A stretch of 64,000 nt of DNA, taken from Eoetvoesia sp035555955 (GTDB taxonomy: Bacteria > Pseudomonadota > Gammaproteobacteria > Burkholderiales > Burkholderiaceae_B). The notes under the pieces were generated by a model. That model was not told the DNA's origin. It ran no database searches and saw nothing but the letters and a program-made list of their open reading frames with translations. The stretch lies in assembly GCF_035555955.1 (NCBI RefSeq), contig NZ_DATMGA010000007.1:1-64000 (forward strand), written 5' to 3'. Made by a program: the position numbers and the translations under genes. Below are positions 1 to 8,564 of the stretch, one piece after another (the stretch's first letter is position 1; each line of letters begins with the position of its first letter).

Positions 1-2
1 GC

Positions 3-33
3 TTTTTGCCTTGGGGCGGCCCGGCGGCAAAAA
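3..33. terminator. Hairpin with T/A tracts, probable terminator of an upstream gene
   Basis: TTTTTGCC at 3-10 pairs with GGCAAAAA at 26-33. The A and T tracts make it look like a bidirectional intrinsic terminator. It lies upstream of the first gene, so it probably ends a gene outside the window. The sequence TTTTTGCCTTGGG recurs at the terminator near 37.34 kb. Confidence 0.45.
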
Positions 34-166
34 ATCCCCTCCGGCAAAGCGAACAGGCTACTGGAAGTTGGATAAACTAGTGCCCTGTATGCGCGGCTTG
101 CCGGCCTTTGCCTGGACAGCCGCACCCCAATGGCACGCAAAGTGCCTTCTCATGAAAAGGAACGCG

Positions 167-1291
167 ATGTCTATTCTGACCACCCATGTCGGCAGTCTTC
201 CACGCGGCGACGAACTGGCGCAGTTGCTGCTTGCGCGCGATCACGGCCAGGAGGTCGACGCCGAACATTTCGAGCAGGTCGTCCAGGCGGCCATCGACCA
301 TGCCGTGCAGAAACAGGTTGAGGCCGGCGTCGGCATCATGAGCGACGGCGAGCTCGGCAAGGTCGGCTACGCCACCTACATAACCGAACGGCTCGAGGGT
401 TTCGGCGGCCACATCGACCGCACGCCGGCCAAGGACCTGGCCGATTTCCCCGACCTGCGAAAAAAACTGGCCGCCATCATGGGATCCCAGGAATTCGTGC
501 GCGCCGCCTGCATCGGGCCGGTCAAGCTGCGCACTCTGGAACCCTGCCGCGCCGACATCCGCCGCTTCAAGTCGGCCGTCGAGCGGCACGGCCAGGGCCG
601 CCGCGCCTTCATGAACGCCGCATCGCCCGGCCTGGTCACCGCGTTCCAGCCGAACAAGCATTACGCTTCGCACGAGGCCTACCTGGCCGATCTCATCGAC
701 GCAATGCGGCCCGAGTACGAGGCCATCGTGGCGGCAGGCTTCGACCTGCAGCTCGATTGCCCCGACCTGGCGATGGCTGCCCACACGGGTTTCCAGAGCC
801 TCAGCGAAGCGGAGTTCACCGCGCGCGCCTGGCAGAACGTCGAGGCGCTCAATGCGGCCACCCGCAACATCCCTTCGGAAAAGCTGCGCATGCACGTCTG
901 CTGGGGAAACTACGAAGGCCCGCACCATTGCGACATAGCACTGGAGAAGGTCATCGACCCCATCCTGGCCGCCAGGCCGTCGACCATTCTGTTCGAGGCG
1001 GCCAACCCCCGCCACGAGCACGAGTGGGAAATCTGGCGCGACGCCAAGCTGGCGGACAACAAGATTCTGGCCCCCGGCCTCATCGACAGCTGCTCGAACT
1101 ATGTTGAACACCCCGAGCTGATTCGCCAGCGGCTCGAGCGCTACGTGGCGTTCATGGGCAAGGACCGGGTGCTGGCCAGCACCGACTGCGGTTTCGGCAC
1201 CTTTGCCAACTACGGCAAGATCGATCCGGCCGTCACCTGGATGAAGCTTGCCGCGTTGCGGGACGGCGCTGAACGGGCCTCCCAGGCGTAA
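167..1291 (+). CDS. MetE-like (cobalamin-independent methionine synthase II family) protein
   Basis: A 374-residue cytoplasmic protein beginning MSILTTHVGSLPR, the typical opening of the short single-domain family related to the C-terminal barrel of MetE. The family binds a zinc-activated thiol and a methyl donor. Candidate ligands lie in HVCWGNYEGPHH and in ASTDCGFGTF near the C-terminus. The frame stays open upstream to position 11, but the ATG at 167 has AAAGGAA just before it and is where homology begins. It is half the length of true MetE (about 750 residues) and lacks the N-terminal domain. Such stand-alone proteins often serve catabolic methyl- or thiol-transfer reactions, so methionine synthesis cannot be assumed. 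The next gene is convergent. Confidence 0.8.
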   Translation: MSILTTHVGSLPRGDELAQLLLARDHGQEVDAEHFEQVVQAAIDHAVQKQVEAGVGIMSDGELGKVGYATYITERLEGFGGHIDRTPAKDLADFPDLRKKLAAIMGSQEFVRAACIGPVKLRTLEPCRADIRRFKSAVERHGQGRRAFMNAASPGLVTAFQPNKHYASHEAYLADLIDAMRPEYEAIVAAGFDLQLDCPDLAMAAHTGFQSLSEAEFTARAWQNVEALNAATRNIPSEKLRMHVCWGNYEGPHHCDIALEKVIDPILAARPSTILFEAANPRHEHEWEIWRDAKLADNKILAPGLIDSCSNYVEHPELIRQRLERYVAFMGKDRVLASTDCGFGTFANYGKIDPAVTWMKLAALRDGAERASQA

Positions 1292-1352
1292 GCGTCCCAG
1301 GCATGAGAATCAGCCGTGCCGCTTCGCGCGACGCGGCTGGCCGGATCCGGTG

Positions 1353-2906
1353 TCATGAACCCCCGGCCCCGGTTTTGTGGCTGTGGGCCGGGCCGGCATG
1401 GCGCTTTACCGTTTCCGTCAGGACTTTTCTGTCTATCGGTTTGGTCAGGAACTCAGCGGCGCCCAGGGAAAGGCCCAGCGGACGATCGTCCAGCATCGAG
1501 ACAATGATGACGGGAATGCCCGATAGCTCCGAGTCTTTCTTCAGCGCGGCCAGCACCGCCCAACCGTCCACCTGCGGCATCATCACGTCCAGCAGAATGG
1601 CGGCGGGGTTCAGGTTCCGGACGGTCTCGAGCGCATTCAGGCCCGAGGAAACATGCTCGACCCGATAGCCTTCGCGCGCCAGCATGGCGCCCATGACTTC
1701 GTGCACATGCGGATCGTCGTCGATGAGCAGCAGGGTGGTGGCGCCGGAAGGGCCGTGCGGCGTGGAATGCGCGGCTTTGGCGGCGGGTATGGGTTGGCGC
1801 AGGGGCAGGACGAGGGTGAAGCAGCTGCCTTCGCCCGGCGTGGACGATACGTCCACCGTGCCGCCCAGCAGTTCGCATAGCCGGCGGGTAATCGCCAGGC
1901 CCAGGCCGGTACCGCCGTATTGCCGGGTGGTCGAAGAATCGGCCTGCGTGAATGGCTGGAACAGCTTGGCCTGCTGCTCGGGCGTCATGCCGATGCCGGT
2001 GTCCTTGACGCGAATGACCAGGGACGGGGTTTCCTCGTCGGACGCCATCGCAATGCTCAGCGTCACACGGCCGTTCTTGGTGAATTTGCAGGCATTGCTG
2101 ACCAGGTTCAGCAGTGATTGCTTGAGCTTGGTGAAGTCGGTTTCGACGGTGCCGATCTCGCCGTCGACGATGATCTCGACCACGTTGTCGTTGGTGGCGG
2201 CCAGAGGCTCGGTCAGGGTACGCACCTCGTCGGCCAGGCGGGCGATTTCCACCGGCTCGAGAAACACCTCCATGCGCCCGGCTTCGATCTTGGACAGGTC
2301 GAGAATGCCGTTGATCAGGCTTAGCAGGTGCTTGCCCGCGCTTTCTATCTTGTTCAGGTCCGACACATACTGGTCCTGTCCGTCGTCTTCGGCGTCTTCC
2401 TGCAGGATTTGCGCGTAGCCGATGATGGCGTTCAAGGGCGTGCGCAATTCATGGCTCATATTGGCCAGGAATTCGGATTTGGTTTTGTTGGCCAGTTCGG
2501 CGGCCTGCCGTGCTTCGTCCATGGCCTGTTCGGCCATCTTGATGGTGGTGATGTCGTAGATCCAGCCCGCCAGCGCAGGCTGCCCCGCGTAGGTGAGGCG
2601 CTGGTAGGTCAGCAGGCCCCAGAACGTCGTGCCGTCGAGGCGGCGGTGCTGCACTTCGGCATCCTTGAGCTCGCCGGTCTCGCGGAAAATATCCAGCATG
2701 CGCCGGCGGTCTTCGGGATCCACCCATAGATCCCGGCTGCGTTGCGGCATCTGGGCCGCGTCGTAGCGGTAGATGGCGTTGTGCGCCGGATTACGGTATA
2801 GATATTCGCCTTCATCCGTCACGATGACGACGGAAATGGGGGCTGTTTCGAGCAGCTGGCGCGCTTGTTCGGCGCTGCCGATGTCTGGATGGTTGTCGCT
2901 GCTCAT
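1353..2906 (-). CDS. PAS-containing hybrid sensor histidine kinase
   Basis: 517 residues, no membrane segment. The order is a PAS domain (about 20-125), a dimerisation/phosphoacceptor helix with HELRTPLNA (His152), an ATPase domain with NLVSNACKF, DTGIG (302-306) and GGTGLGLAI (331-339), then a receiver domain from about 390 with IDDDP, phosphoacceptor Asp440 and Lys489. It should autophosphorylate on His152 and pass the phosphate to Asp440; an output partner is not encoded nearby. The absence of transmembrane helices suggests a cytoplasmic cue such as redox state or a small ligand bound by PAS. It stands alone between a convergent methyltransferase gene and the groESL operon. The ATG at 2906 is preceded by AGGGGG-like sequence. 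Confidence 0.88.
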   Translation of the reverse strand: MSSDNHPDIGSAEQARQLLETAPISVVIVTDEGEYLYRNPAHNAIYRYDAAQMPQRSRDLWVDPEDRRRMLDIFRETGELKDAEVQHRRLDGTTFWGLLTYQRLTYAGQPALAGWIYDITTIKMAEQAMDEARQAAELANKTKSEFLANMSHELRTPLNAIIGYAQILQEDAEDDGQDQYVSDLNKIESAGKHLLSLINGILDLSKIEAGRMEVFLEPVEIARLADEVRTLTEPLAATNDNVVEIIVDGEIGTVETDFTKLKQSLLNLVSNACKFTKNGRVTLSIAMASDEETPSLVIRVKDTGIGMTPEQQAKLFQPFTQADSSTTRQYGGTGLGLAITRRLCELLGGTVDVSSTPGEGSCFTLVLPLRQPIPAAKAAHSTPHGPSGATTLLLIDDDPHVHEVMGAMLAREGYRVEHVSSGLNALETVRNLNPAAILLDVMMPQVDGWAVLAALKKDSELSGIPVIIVSMLDDRPLGLSLGAAEFLTKPIDRKVLTETVKRHAGPAHSHKTGAGGS

Positions 2907-2999
2907 GGAACCCCCTAAGGCGATTTATCGTGGAACATTCCGGAAATAATATGACAAATTAATACGGACCACGAAAAATATGCAAATCGGCGCGCCATG

Positions 3000-3043
3000 A
3001 AAAACACCCCAAAAGGCTGGATCGCAATCCTGCTTTTGGGGTG
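3000..3043 (-). terminator. Intrinsic terminator of groES-groEL
   Basis: On the minus strand an 11-bp perfect stem, CACCCCAAAAG paired with CTTTTGGGGTG (forward positions 3005-3015 and 3033-3043), is followed by a T run (3004-3000). It lies about 80 bases past the groEL stop. Confidence 0.85.
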
Positions 3044-3125
3044 CTGTTCAAGCCCGCGGGGGCTTGCCGTACCTTGGGTGACCGGCGCCGGCCGGAGCCT
3101 GCGCCAGTCGGCGAAGCAAGGTGGC

Positions 3126-4775
3126 TTAGAAGCCGCCCATACCGCCCATGCCACCCATACCGCCCATGTCGGGCATGCCGCCGGCGGCCGGCTTGTCCTC
3201 GACGATTTCGGCCACAGCGGCTTCCGTCGTGAGCAGCAGGCTGGCAACCGAAGCCGCGTTTTGCAGCGCGGTGCGGGTAACCTTGGTGGGATCCAGGACG
3301 CCTTGCTCGACCAGGTCGCCGTACTCGCCGCTGGCTGCGTTGTAACCGTAGTTACCCTTGCCGTTGGCGACTTCGTTCACGACAACGCTGGGCTCGGCGC
3401 CGGCGTTGGCCACGATGGTGCGCAGCGGAGCTTCGACAGCGCGCAGGACCAGCTTGATGCCGGCTTCCTGGTCGATGTTGTCGCCCTTGACCTTGGCAAT
3501 GGCAGCCTTGGCGCGGATGAGCGCAACGCCGCCGCCAGGAACGATACCTTCTTCGACCGCGGCGCGGGTAGCGTGCAGAGCGTCTTCGACGCGAGCCTTC
3601 TTTTCCTTCATTTCGACTTCGGTGGCAGCACCGACGCGAATCACGGCAACGCCGCCGGCCAGCTTGGCCACGCGCTCTTGCAGTTTTTCACGGTCGTAGT
3701 CGGACGTGGCTTCTTCGATCTGGACGCGGATTTGCTTGACGCGCGCTTCGATCGACTTGCCGTCGCCGGCGCCGTCGATGATGATGGTGTTTTCCTTGCC
3801 GACTTCGATGCGCTTGGCCTGGCCGAGCTCTTCGAGCGTGGCTTTTTCAAGCGAACCGCCGGTTTCTTCGGAGATGACCGTGCCGCCGGTGAGGATGGCG
3901 ATATCTTCGAGCATGGCCTTGCGACGGTCGCCGAAGCCGGGAGCCTTGACGGCGGTGGTCTTGAGGATGCCGCGGATGTTGTTCACGACCAAAGTGGCCA
4001 GCGCTTCGCCTTCGACGTCTTCAGCCACGATGAGCAGAGGACGGCTGGACTTGGCAACTTGTTCCAGTACGGGCAGCAGATCGCGGATGTTGCTGATCTT
4101 CTTGTCGAAAATCAGAACGTAGGGATCGTCCAGCACGGAAACCTGCTTGTCCTGGTTGTTGATGAAGTAGGGCGAGAGGTAGCCGCGGTCGAACTGCATG
4201 CCTTCGACGACGTCCAGTTCGTTTTCCAGCGACTTGCCGTCTTCAACGGTAATGACGCCTTCCTTGCCGACCTTGTCCATGGCGTTGGCGATGATTTCGC
4301 CGATGGAGGAGTCGCTGTTGGCCGAAATGGAGCCGACCTGGGCGATTTCCTTGCTGGTGGTGCAGGGCTTGGAGATTTTCTTGAGCTCTTCGATGCCGAC
4401 GGAGACAGCCTTGTCGATGCCGCGCTTCAGATCCATGGGGTTGATGCCGGCGGCCACGTACTTGAGGCCTTCTTCGACGATGGCTTGAGCCAGAACGGTG
4501 GCGGTGGTGGTGCCGTCGCCAGCGTTGTCGGAGGTCTTGGAGGCAACTTCCTTGACCAGTTGGGCGCCGATGTTTTCGAACTTGTCCTTCAGTTCGATTT
4601 CCTTGGCAACCGAGACGCCGTCCTTGGTGACGGTGGGGGCGCCGAACGAGCGTTCGAGCACAACGTTGCGGCCCTTGGGGCCCAGGGTGGTCTTGACGGC
4701 GTTGGCCAGGGTGTTCACGCCGCGGACGATGCGGGTGCGCGCGTCGTCGCCGAATAGTACTTGCTTAGCAGCCAT
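3126..4775 (-). CDS. groEL: Chaperonin GroEL (60 kDa)
   Basis: 549 residues, the normal family length, starting MAAKQVLFGDDAR. It forms the double heptameric ring that folds cytosolic proteins with GroES and ATP. Visible motifs are VKTTLGPKGRNV near residue 30, the ATP-site GDGTTTATVLAQ near residue 86, the DRGYLSPYF segment around 200, and the GGM-repeat tail ending GGMGGMGGF. It lies 31 bases downstream of groES and is co-transcribed with it. The hairpin at 3000-3043 ends the operon. Regulation is expected through the CIRCE operator upstream of groES. Confidence 0.99.
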   Translation of the reverse strand: MAAKQVLFGDDARTRIVRGVNTLANAVKTTLGPKGRNVVLERSFGAPTVTKDGVSVAKEIELKDKFENIGAQLVKEVASKTSDNAGDGTTTATVLAQAIVEEGLKYVAAGINPMDLKRGIDKAVSVGIEELKKISKPCTTSKEIAQVGSISANSDSSIGEIIANAMDKVGKEGVITVEDGKSLENELDVVEGMQFDRGYLSPYFINNQDKQVSVLDDPYVLIFDKKISNIRDLLPVLEQVAKSSRPLLIVAEDVEGEALATLVVNNIRGILKTTAVKAPGFGDRRKAMLEDIAILTGGTVISEETGGSLEKATLEELGQAKRIEVGKENTIIIDGAGDGKSIEARVKQIRVQIEEATSDYDREKLQERVAKLAGGVAVIRVGAATEVEMKEKKARVEDALHATRAAVEEGIVPGGGVALIRAKAAIAKVKGDNIDQEAGIKLVLRAVEAPLRTIVANAGAEPSVVVNEVANGKGNYGYNAASGEYGDLVEQGVLDPTKVTRTALQNAASVASLLLTTEAAVAEIVEDKPAAGGMPDMGGMGGMGGMGGF

Positions 4776-4806
4776 TCTTGTATTCCTTGCTTAATTCGGT
4801 TGTAAA

Positions 4807-5094
4807 TTACTGAATGACGGCGAGGATTTCTTCCTCGCGGATGACGAGCAGTTCTTCGCCATCGACTTTCACGGCCTGGCCGGCGTATTTGCCGAACAGA
4901 ACCTTGTCGCCAGCTTTCACGTCAACAGGCAGGATTTTGCCGTCTTCGGTCTTTTTGCCAGGACCGACAGCGATGACTTCGCCTTGATCGGGCTTTTCAG
5001 CGGCGCTTTCAGGAATAACAATACCCGAAGCGGTGGTACGCTCGTTGTCCAGACGTTTGACGATCACGCGATCGTGCAAAGGACGCAGTGCCAT
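4807..5094 (-). CDS. groES: Co-chaperonin GroES (10 kDa)
   Basis: 95 residues beginning MALRPLHDRVIVKRLDNE, the classic GroES N-terminus. The mobile loop follows at about residues 16-32 (ERTTASGIVIPESAAEKP), with IAVGPGKK after it. It caps the GroEL ring as a heptamer. First gene of the groES-groEL operon, about 55 bases from the CIRCE operator. The ATG follows AGGAGTTCCTTC-type sequence on the minus strand. Confidence 0.99.
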   Translation of the reverse strand: MALRPLHDRVIVKRLDNERTTASGIVIPESAAEKPDQGEVIAVGPGKKTEDGKILPVDVKAGDKVLFGKYAGQAVKVDGEELLVIREEEILAVIQ

Positions 5095-5148
5095 GAAGGA
5101 ACTCCTGTATCAAAAAAATTGGTCAACATTAACCGTGGGGACTGGCTG

Positions 5149-5175
5149 TTAGCACTCTGCCCCTTCGAGTGCTAA
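5149..5175. promoter_or_regulatory. CIRCE operator (HrcA binding site)
   Basis: TTAGCACTC (5149-5157), nine bases, then GAGTGCTAA (5167-5175) is an exact match to the canonical CIRCE inverted repeat bound by HrcA. It lies in the groESL leader directly downstream of the -10 box. Confidence 0.95.
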
Positions 5176-5202
5176 TTATAGGGGCGATGTGGAATTCTTC
5201 AA
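5175..5202 (-). promoter_or_regulatory. Candidate sigma-70 promoter of groES-groEL
   Basis: On the minus strand TTGAAG (forward 5197-5202), 16 bases, then a perfect TATAAT (5175-5180). The -10 box touches the CIRCE repeat, so HrcA would block initiation. No heat-shock sigma-32 promoter was recognised with confidence. Confidence 0.75.
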
Positions 5203-5361
5203 GTACTGCCAGTAGGGTTGTTACATTTTTAGTGCTACGGGCGGATACCACGTCCACGGCGGCCTGCAACGGCTGGGAGGTGGGCGGCCGGCAGCGGCTG
5301 GAATTCCCTTTTTGCGCGTTCAGGCCTTGTCTGGCCGGGCTTCGGCTCTTTGCATGCCGGA

Positions 5362-5850
5362 TCAGTCCATTTCCGCGCAGACGCCCTGCAGCTTTTGCAG
5401 GATGTCGTACAAGCGCACCCGGTCCCGGGGGGTGAGCGTGAGCAGCAGTTCCGCGTGCTTGGCGCAGGCCTTGGGGATGATTTCGCCCACCATCCTGGCG
5501 CCCTTGGGCGTGATCTTGCAGACCAGCGAACGGTCGCCGGCATTCATGGAGGTGGTGTAGACGAGTTCGCGCTGGATCAGTTCCTTGACCGTGCGGCTGA
5601 CCATCGCCTTGTCGCTGGCCGAGACTTCAGCCAGTTGCTTGAGGGCGATCGAGCGATGGTGGGCCACCACGGAAAGCAGGCGCCACTGGGGCAGGGTCAG
5701 GTCCGCCTGGCCGGCATAGGTGGAGGGAAAACGCTTGAGGTGCGCCGCGATCCTGACTATGGGGACGGAAAGAAAATCCTCGACGGTGAGGTTGGAGCCG
5801 TCTGGCTCGATATGCTCCCAACGGCGGCGGGTTGATTGATGTGTTTTCAC
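5362..5850 (-). CDS. MarR-family transcriptional regulator
   Basis: 162 residues with a winged helix-turn-helix: LPQWRLLSVVAHHRSIALKQ, then SASDKAMVSRTVKELIQRELV and the wing DRSLVCKITPKG. The acidic helical C-terminus is the usual dimerisation region. The start is GTG at 5850; no good internal ATG exists. It is divergent from the molybdenum hydroxylase operon across a 353-base AT-rich gap holding a 35-base palindrome and two related half-sites. It therefore probably represses both itself and the hydroxylase genes, released by a small aromatic acid or CoA ester as is usual for catabolic MarR proteins. The ligand is unknown. Confidence 0.88.
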   Translation of the reverse strand: MKTHQSTRRRWEHIEPDGSNLTVEDFLSVPIVRIAAHLKRFPSTYAGQADLTLPQWRLLSVVAHHRSIALKQLAEVSASDKAMVSRTVKELIQRELVYTTSMNAGDRSLVCKITPKGARMVGEIIPKACAKHAELLLTLTPRDRVRLYDILQKLQGVCAEMD

Positions 5851-5928
5851 GGCCAGCTTTGATATTTTTTATGGCCCGATTGTCTCCGGGCGGGGGTGGA
5901 AAATGGAACGCGAAGCGATTGATAGGTG

Positions 5929-5963
5929 TTATTATGACTTATCAATTTGATAAGTCATAATAA
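5929..5963. promoter_or_regulatory. Perfect 35-base palindrome, probable MarR operator
   Basis: TTATTATGACTTATCAA (5929-5945), one base, then its exact reverse complement (5947-5963). It sits between the MarR gene and the hydroxylase operon. The core ACTTATCAAtTTGATAAGT resembles MarR operators in length and symmetry. Confidence 0.75.
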
Positions 5964-6067
5964 ACAGGATTTTGCGCTGCGTCCGCACCTGAATCAAGAA
6001 CAAAATTTTGAGGAATCAAAAATTATCGGGCTATCCGAAGCCTGCAAAATGTAGTCCCGGCATATTC

Positions 6068-6150
6068 TTATTATGATTTATCAAAATGTTTTGCGCGTGT
6101 CAATAGGTGGAATTATTTGTTGATTCCTCAAATTGATAAGTCCAAAATAA
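6068..6150. promoter_or_regulatory. Two separated operator half-sites and a candidate promoter
   Basis: TTATTATGATTTATCAA (6068-6084) is a near copy of the left arm of the upstream palindrome. TTGATAAGTC (6133-6142) followed by CAAAATAA is a near copy of the right arm, so the two halves face each other about 48 bases apart. TTGATA (6133-6138) also serves as a possible -35 box with TATTAA (6156-6161) 17 bases on, which would put the hydroxylase promoter under direct operator control. A 12-base inverted repeat, TTGAGGAATCAA (6008-6019) and TTGATTCCTCAA (6120-6131), lies in the same region. Confidence 0.6.
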
Positions 6151-6203
6151 CAGAATATTAAAACTTTGTTTCATATATGAATCATTTGGAAGGCGATGTA
6201 GCC

Positions 6204-8564
6204 ATGAAAGACTCTGCAACGGTCGATCTCATCGAAGATCTGCCCCAGGTCGACGACCTGACGTCGCGGCATTCCACGATTGGCAAGGGAATTCCGCAGG
6301 TCAATCACCAGGCCAAGGTGATGGGCCGGGCGAAGTATGCCGGAGACCTGAAGGTGCCCGGCATGTTGCACGGCGCGATTTTGCGCAGCCCCTACGCGCA
6401 CGCCCGCATCGTCAGCATCGATACGTCGGCCGCGCTGGCCTTGCCGGGCGTGAGGGCGGTGCTTACCGGCGATGACGCGCCCAATACGCTTTGGGGTGGA
6501 GGGCCGGTCAAGGATCGCTACATTCTGGCGAAGAAGGTGGTTCGCTTCGCGGGCGAGGAAGTGGTTGCCGTCGCAGCCATTTCCGAAGACATAGCCCGCG
6601 ATGCGCTGGATCTGATCCGTGTCGAATACGAAGAGCTGCCCGCACTGCTGACCACCGATGAAGCCATGGACCCCGAGGCGCCCACCGTGCATCCGGGCCG
6701 CAAGGACAATGTCGCCCACGAGATCCGTTTTCATCGGGGCGACGTGGATGCCGCCTTCGCCAAGGCGGATCTGGTGTACGAAGCCACTTACACCACTTCT
6801 TCGCAATATCCTGGCTATCTGGAGCCCATGGTGTCGGTCGCCTCGCTCGAGGCCGATGACCGGCTGCATGTCTGGACGTCGACCCAGACCGTGTCGCTGG
6901 CGCGTGCCCGAATCGCCAAGGCCCTTGAATTACCTATTTCGTCGGTGCGCGTTTCGCAGCAGACCACCGGCGGCGGCTTCGGCGGCAAGATCGTCGAGGA
7001 CGACAACCAACTGGTGGCTGGCCTGCTGGCCCTGCGCACCCGGCGCCCGGTGCGTCTCCTGAACAACCGGCTGGAAGACTTCCTGTCGTGCTGTACCAGC
7101 GTTCCCGAGCGCATCACGCTCAAGCTGGGCATGACGCGCGAAGGCATCATCGTCGCCAAGGATGTACGCATCGTCGCCGATTGCGGCGCCTATGCCGGCC
7201 TGGCCGGCGAGGTCATGCATGTGTCGTCCATGCGCAGCGACAATATGTTCCGCAACGCCAACGTGCGCTGCGACGCCGAACTGGTCTATACCAATACGCC
7301 TCCTCACGGCGCATTCCGCGGGTTCGGTGGTTCGCAGATGCTGTTTGCATTGAACAGCCACATCGACTCCATGGCGCGCGAGCTTGGCCTGGATCCCGCC
7401 GCAATTTACGAGCGCAACGCCATTGGCGCGGGCGACACCACTGTGCATGGCTGGAAGATACGCAGCACCGGGTTCAAGCAGTGCGTGGCCAATGCCACGG
7501 CAGCCGTGGACTGGGCCGCGAAGCGCGCGGCGCCTCGGGGTACCGGCGTGCGCCGGCGCGGCCTGGGCCTGGCCGCCGCCATGCATGTTTGCGGCAATCG
7601 CACGATGGGCAACTGGGACGGCTCGACGGTCGCCATCAAGCTGAACGAGGACGGCGGCATCGTGGCGCAGTGCGGCGAATGCGACATGGGCCAGGGCGCG
7701 ATGACCATGCTCACCCAGATCATCGCCAATGAATTCAAAGTACCCCTGTCGCAAGTGCGCCTCATGCCTCCCGATACGGATAGCGCGCCCTACGCCCTGG
7801 GCTCGTTTGCATCCCGCGTGACCATGTCGGCGGGCAACGCCGCCATCAAGGCCTGTCGCTCGGCGCGCGCCAAGCTGCTGGTGCTGGCCGAAGATCTGCT
7901 GCAGGCGGACCCGGGCAGCCTGGAACTGGCCGACGGCGGCGGCGTGCAGGTGCGCGGCACCGATCGCAGGCTGGGCCTGGACGAGCTGGCGCGGGCCCAT
8001 ATCTGGCGCCATGGCGGCGAAGGCTTCCAGGTGACGGAAACCTGGGATCCTCCCACCGAAGAGCCGGATTCCGATCTGTATGGAAACTGCGCGCCGACGC
8101 ATTCGTTCGCGGCGCAGACCGTGGAGGTCGAGGTCGATACCGAGACGGGGCAGGTCACGGTGCTGGGCAGCTATCTTTCGGACGACCTGGGCAAGGCGCT
8201 CAACCCCACCGCCGTGCACGGGCAGGCGAACGGCGGCTGCGTGCAGGCAATGGGCTGGGCGCTGTACGAACAACTGAAGCTGGAAGACGGGCGCATCGCC
8301 AACGGCAATTTCGCCGACTACACGATGGCGACGGCCGAATCGGTTCCCCTGCTGCATGCCGATTTCGTGGAAACCAATGATCCGATCGGTCCGTACGGAG
8401 CCAAGGCATCGAGTGAAACGGCCATCCTGATGGCCGCGCCGGCCATTGCGAATGCGGTATACGACGCGGTCGGCGTGCGTATCCGCGACTTGCCGATTAC
8501 GCCCGAGCGGGTGCTGGCGGCGTTGCAGGCCAAAAAAGAGCAGCAAGGAGCGGCAAATGCGTGA
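6204..8564 (+). CDS. Molybdenum hydroxylase large subunit (xanthine dehydrogenase family)
   Basis: 786 residues from the ATG at 6204, chosen because GGAAGG lies 10 bases upstream; the in-frame ATG at 6177 has no ribosome site. It binds the molybdenum-pterin cofactor and hydroxylates a substrate with water as oxygen source. Motifs are GGGFGGK near 256-262, the active loop PPHGAFRGFGGSQ near 370, and the presumed catalytic Glu738 in GAKASSETA. The GAFRGFG loop is of the XDH/hydroxybenzoyl-CoA reductase type and lacks the AYxCSFR loop of form I CO dehydrogenase, so CO oxidation is unlikely. No Tat signal is seen, so it is cytoplasmic. First gene of the large-medium-small-coxG operon; the next gene overlaps it by 8 bases. 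Substrate unknown, perhaps an aromatic or N-heterocyclic acid. Confidence 0.9.
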   Translation: MKDSATVDLIEDLPQVDDLTSRHSTIGKGIPQVNHQAKVMGRAKYAGDLKVPGMLHGAILRSPYAHARIVSIDTSAALALPGVRAVLTGDDAPNTLWGGGPVKDRYILAKKVVRFAGEEVVAVAAISEDIARDALDLIRVEYEELPALLTTDEAMDPEAPTVHPGRKDNVAHEIRFHRGDVDAAFAKADLVYEATYTTSSQYPGYLEPMVSVASLEADDRLHVWTSTQTVSLARARIAKALELPISSVRVSQQTTGGGFGGKIVEDDNQLVAGLLALRTRRPVRLLNNRLEDFLSCCTSVPERITLKLGMTREGIIVAKDVRIVADCGAYAGLAGEVMHVSSMRSDNMFRNANVRCDAELVYTNTPPHGAFRGFGGSQMLFALNSHIDSMARELGLDPAAIYERNAIGAGDTTVHGWKIRSTGFKQCVANATAAVDWAAKRAAPRGTGVRRRGLGLAAAMHVCGNRTMGNWDGSTVAIKLNEDGGIVAQCGECDMGQGAMTMLTQIIANEFKVPLSQVRLMPPDTDSAPYALGSFASRVTMSAGNAAIKACRSARAKLLVLAEDLLQADPGSLELADGGGVQVRGTDRRLGLDELARAHIWRHGGEGFQVTETWDPPTEEPDSDLYGNCAPTHSFAAQTVEVEVDTETGQVTVLGSYLSDDLGKALNPTAVHGQANGGCVQAMGWALYEQLKLEDGRIANGNFADYTMATAESVPLLHADFVETNDPIGPYGAKASSETAILMAAPAIANAVYDAVGVRIRDLPITPERVLAALQAKKEQQGAANA

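Larger units (their letters stand above)
5851..6203. other. Divergent control region, no gene
   Basis: 353 bases, markedly AT-rich compared with the flanks, between the MarR regulator and the molybdenum hydroxylase. It holds the palindrome, half-sites and promoter listed separately; no convincing reading frame. Confidence 0.8.

Noticed and set aside
11..166. N-terminal extension of the MetE-like gene
   Set aside because: In frame but starts inside a terminator hairpin, has no ribosome site and no family similarity.
2997..4757. 586-residue frame antisense to groEL
   Set aside because: Arises from GC-rich third positions; Gly/Asp/Val-rich low-information sequence with no motif, opposite a certain gene.
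5929..5963. Reading the 35-base palindrome as a terminator
   Set aside because: It is AT-rich, lacks a T tract context and lies between divergent genes, so an operator fits better.
6177..6203. Alternative upstream ATG of the hydroxylase large subunit
   Set aside because: No ribosome site; the ATG at 6204 has GGAAGG at ideal spacing.
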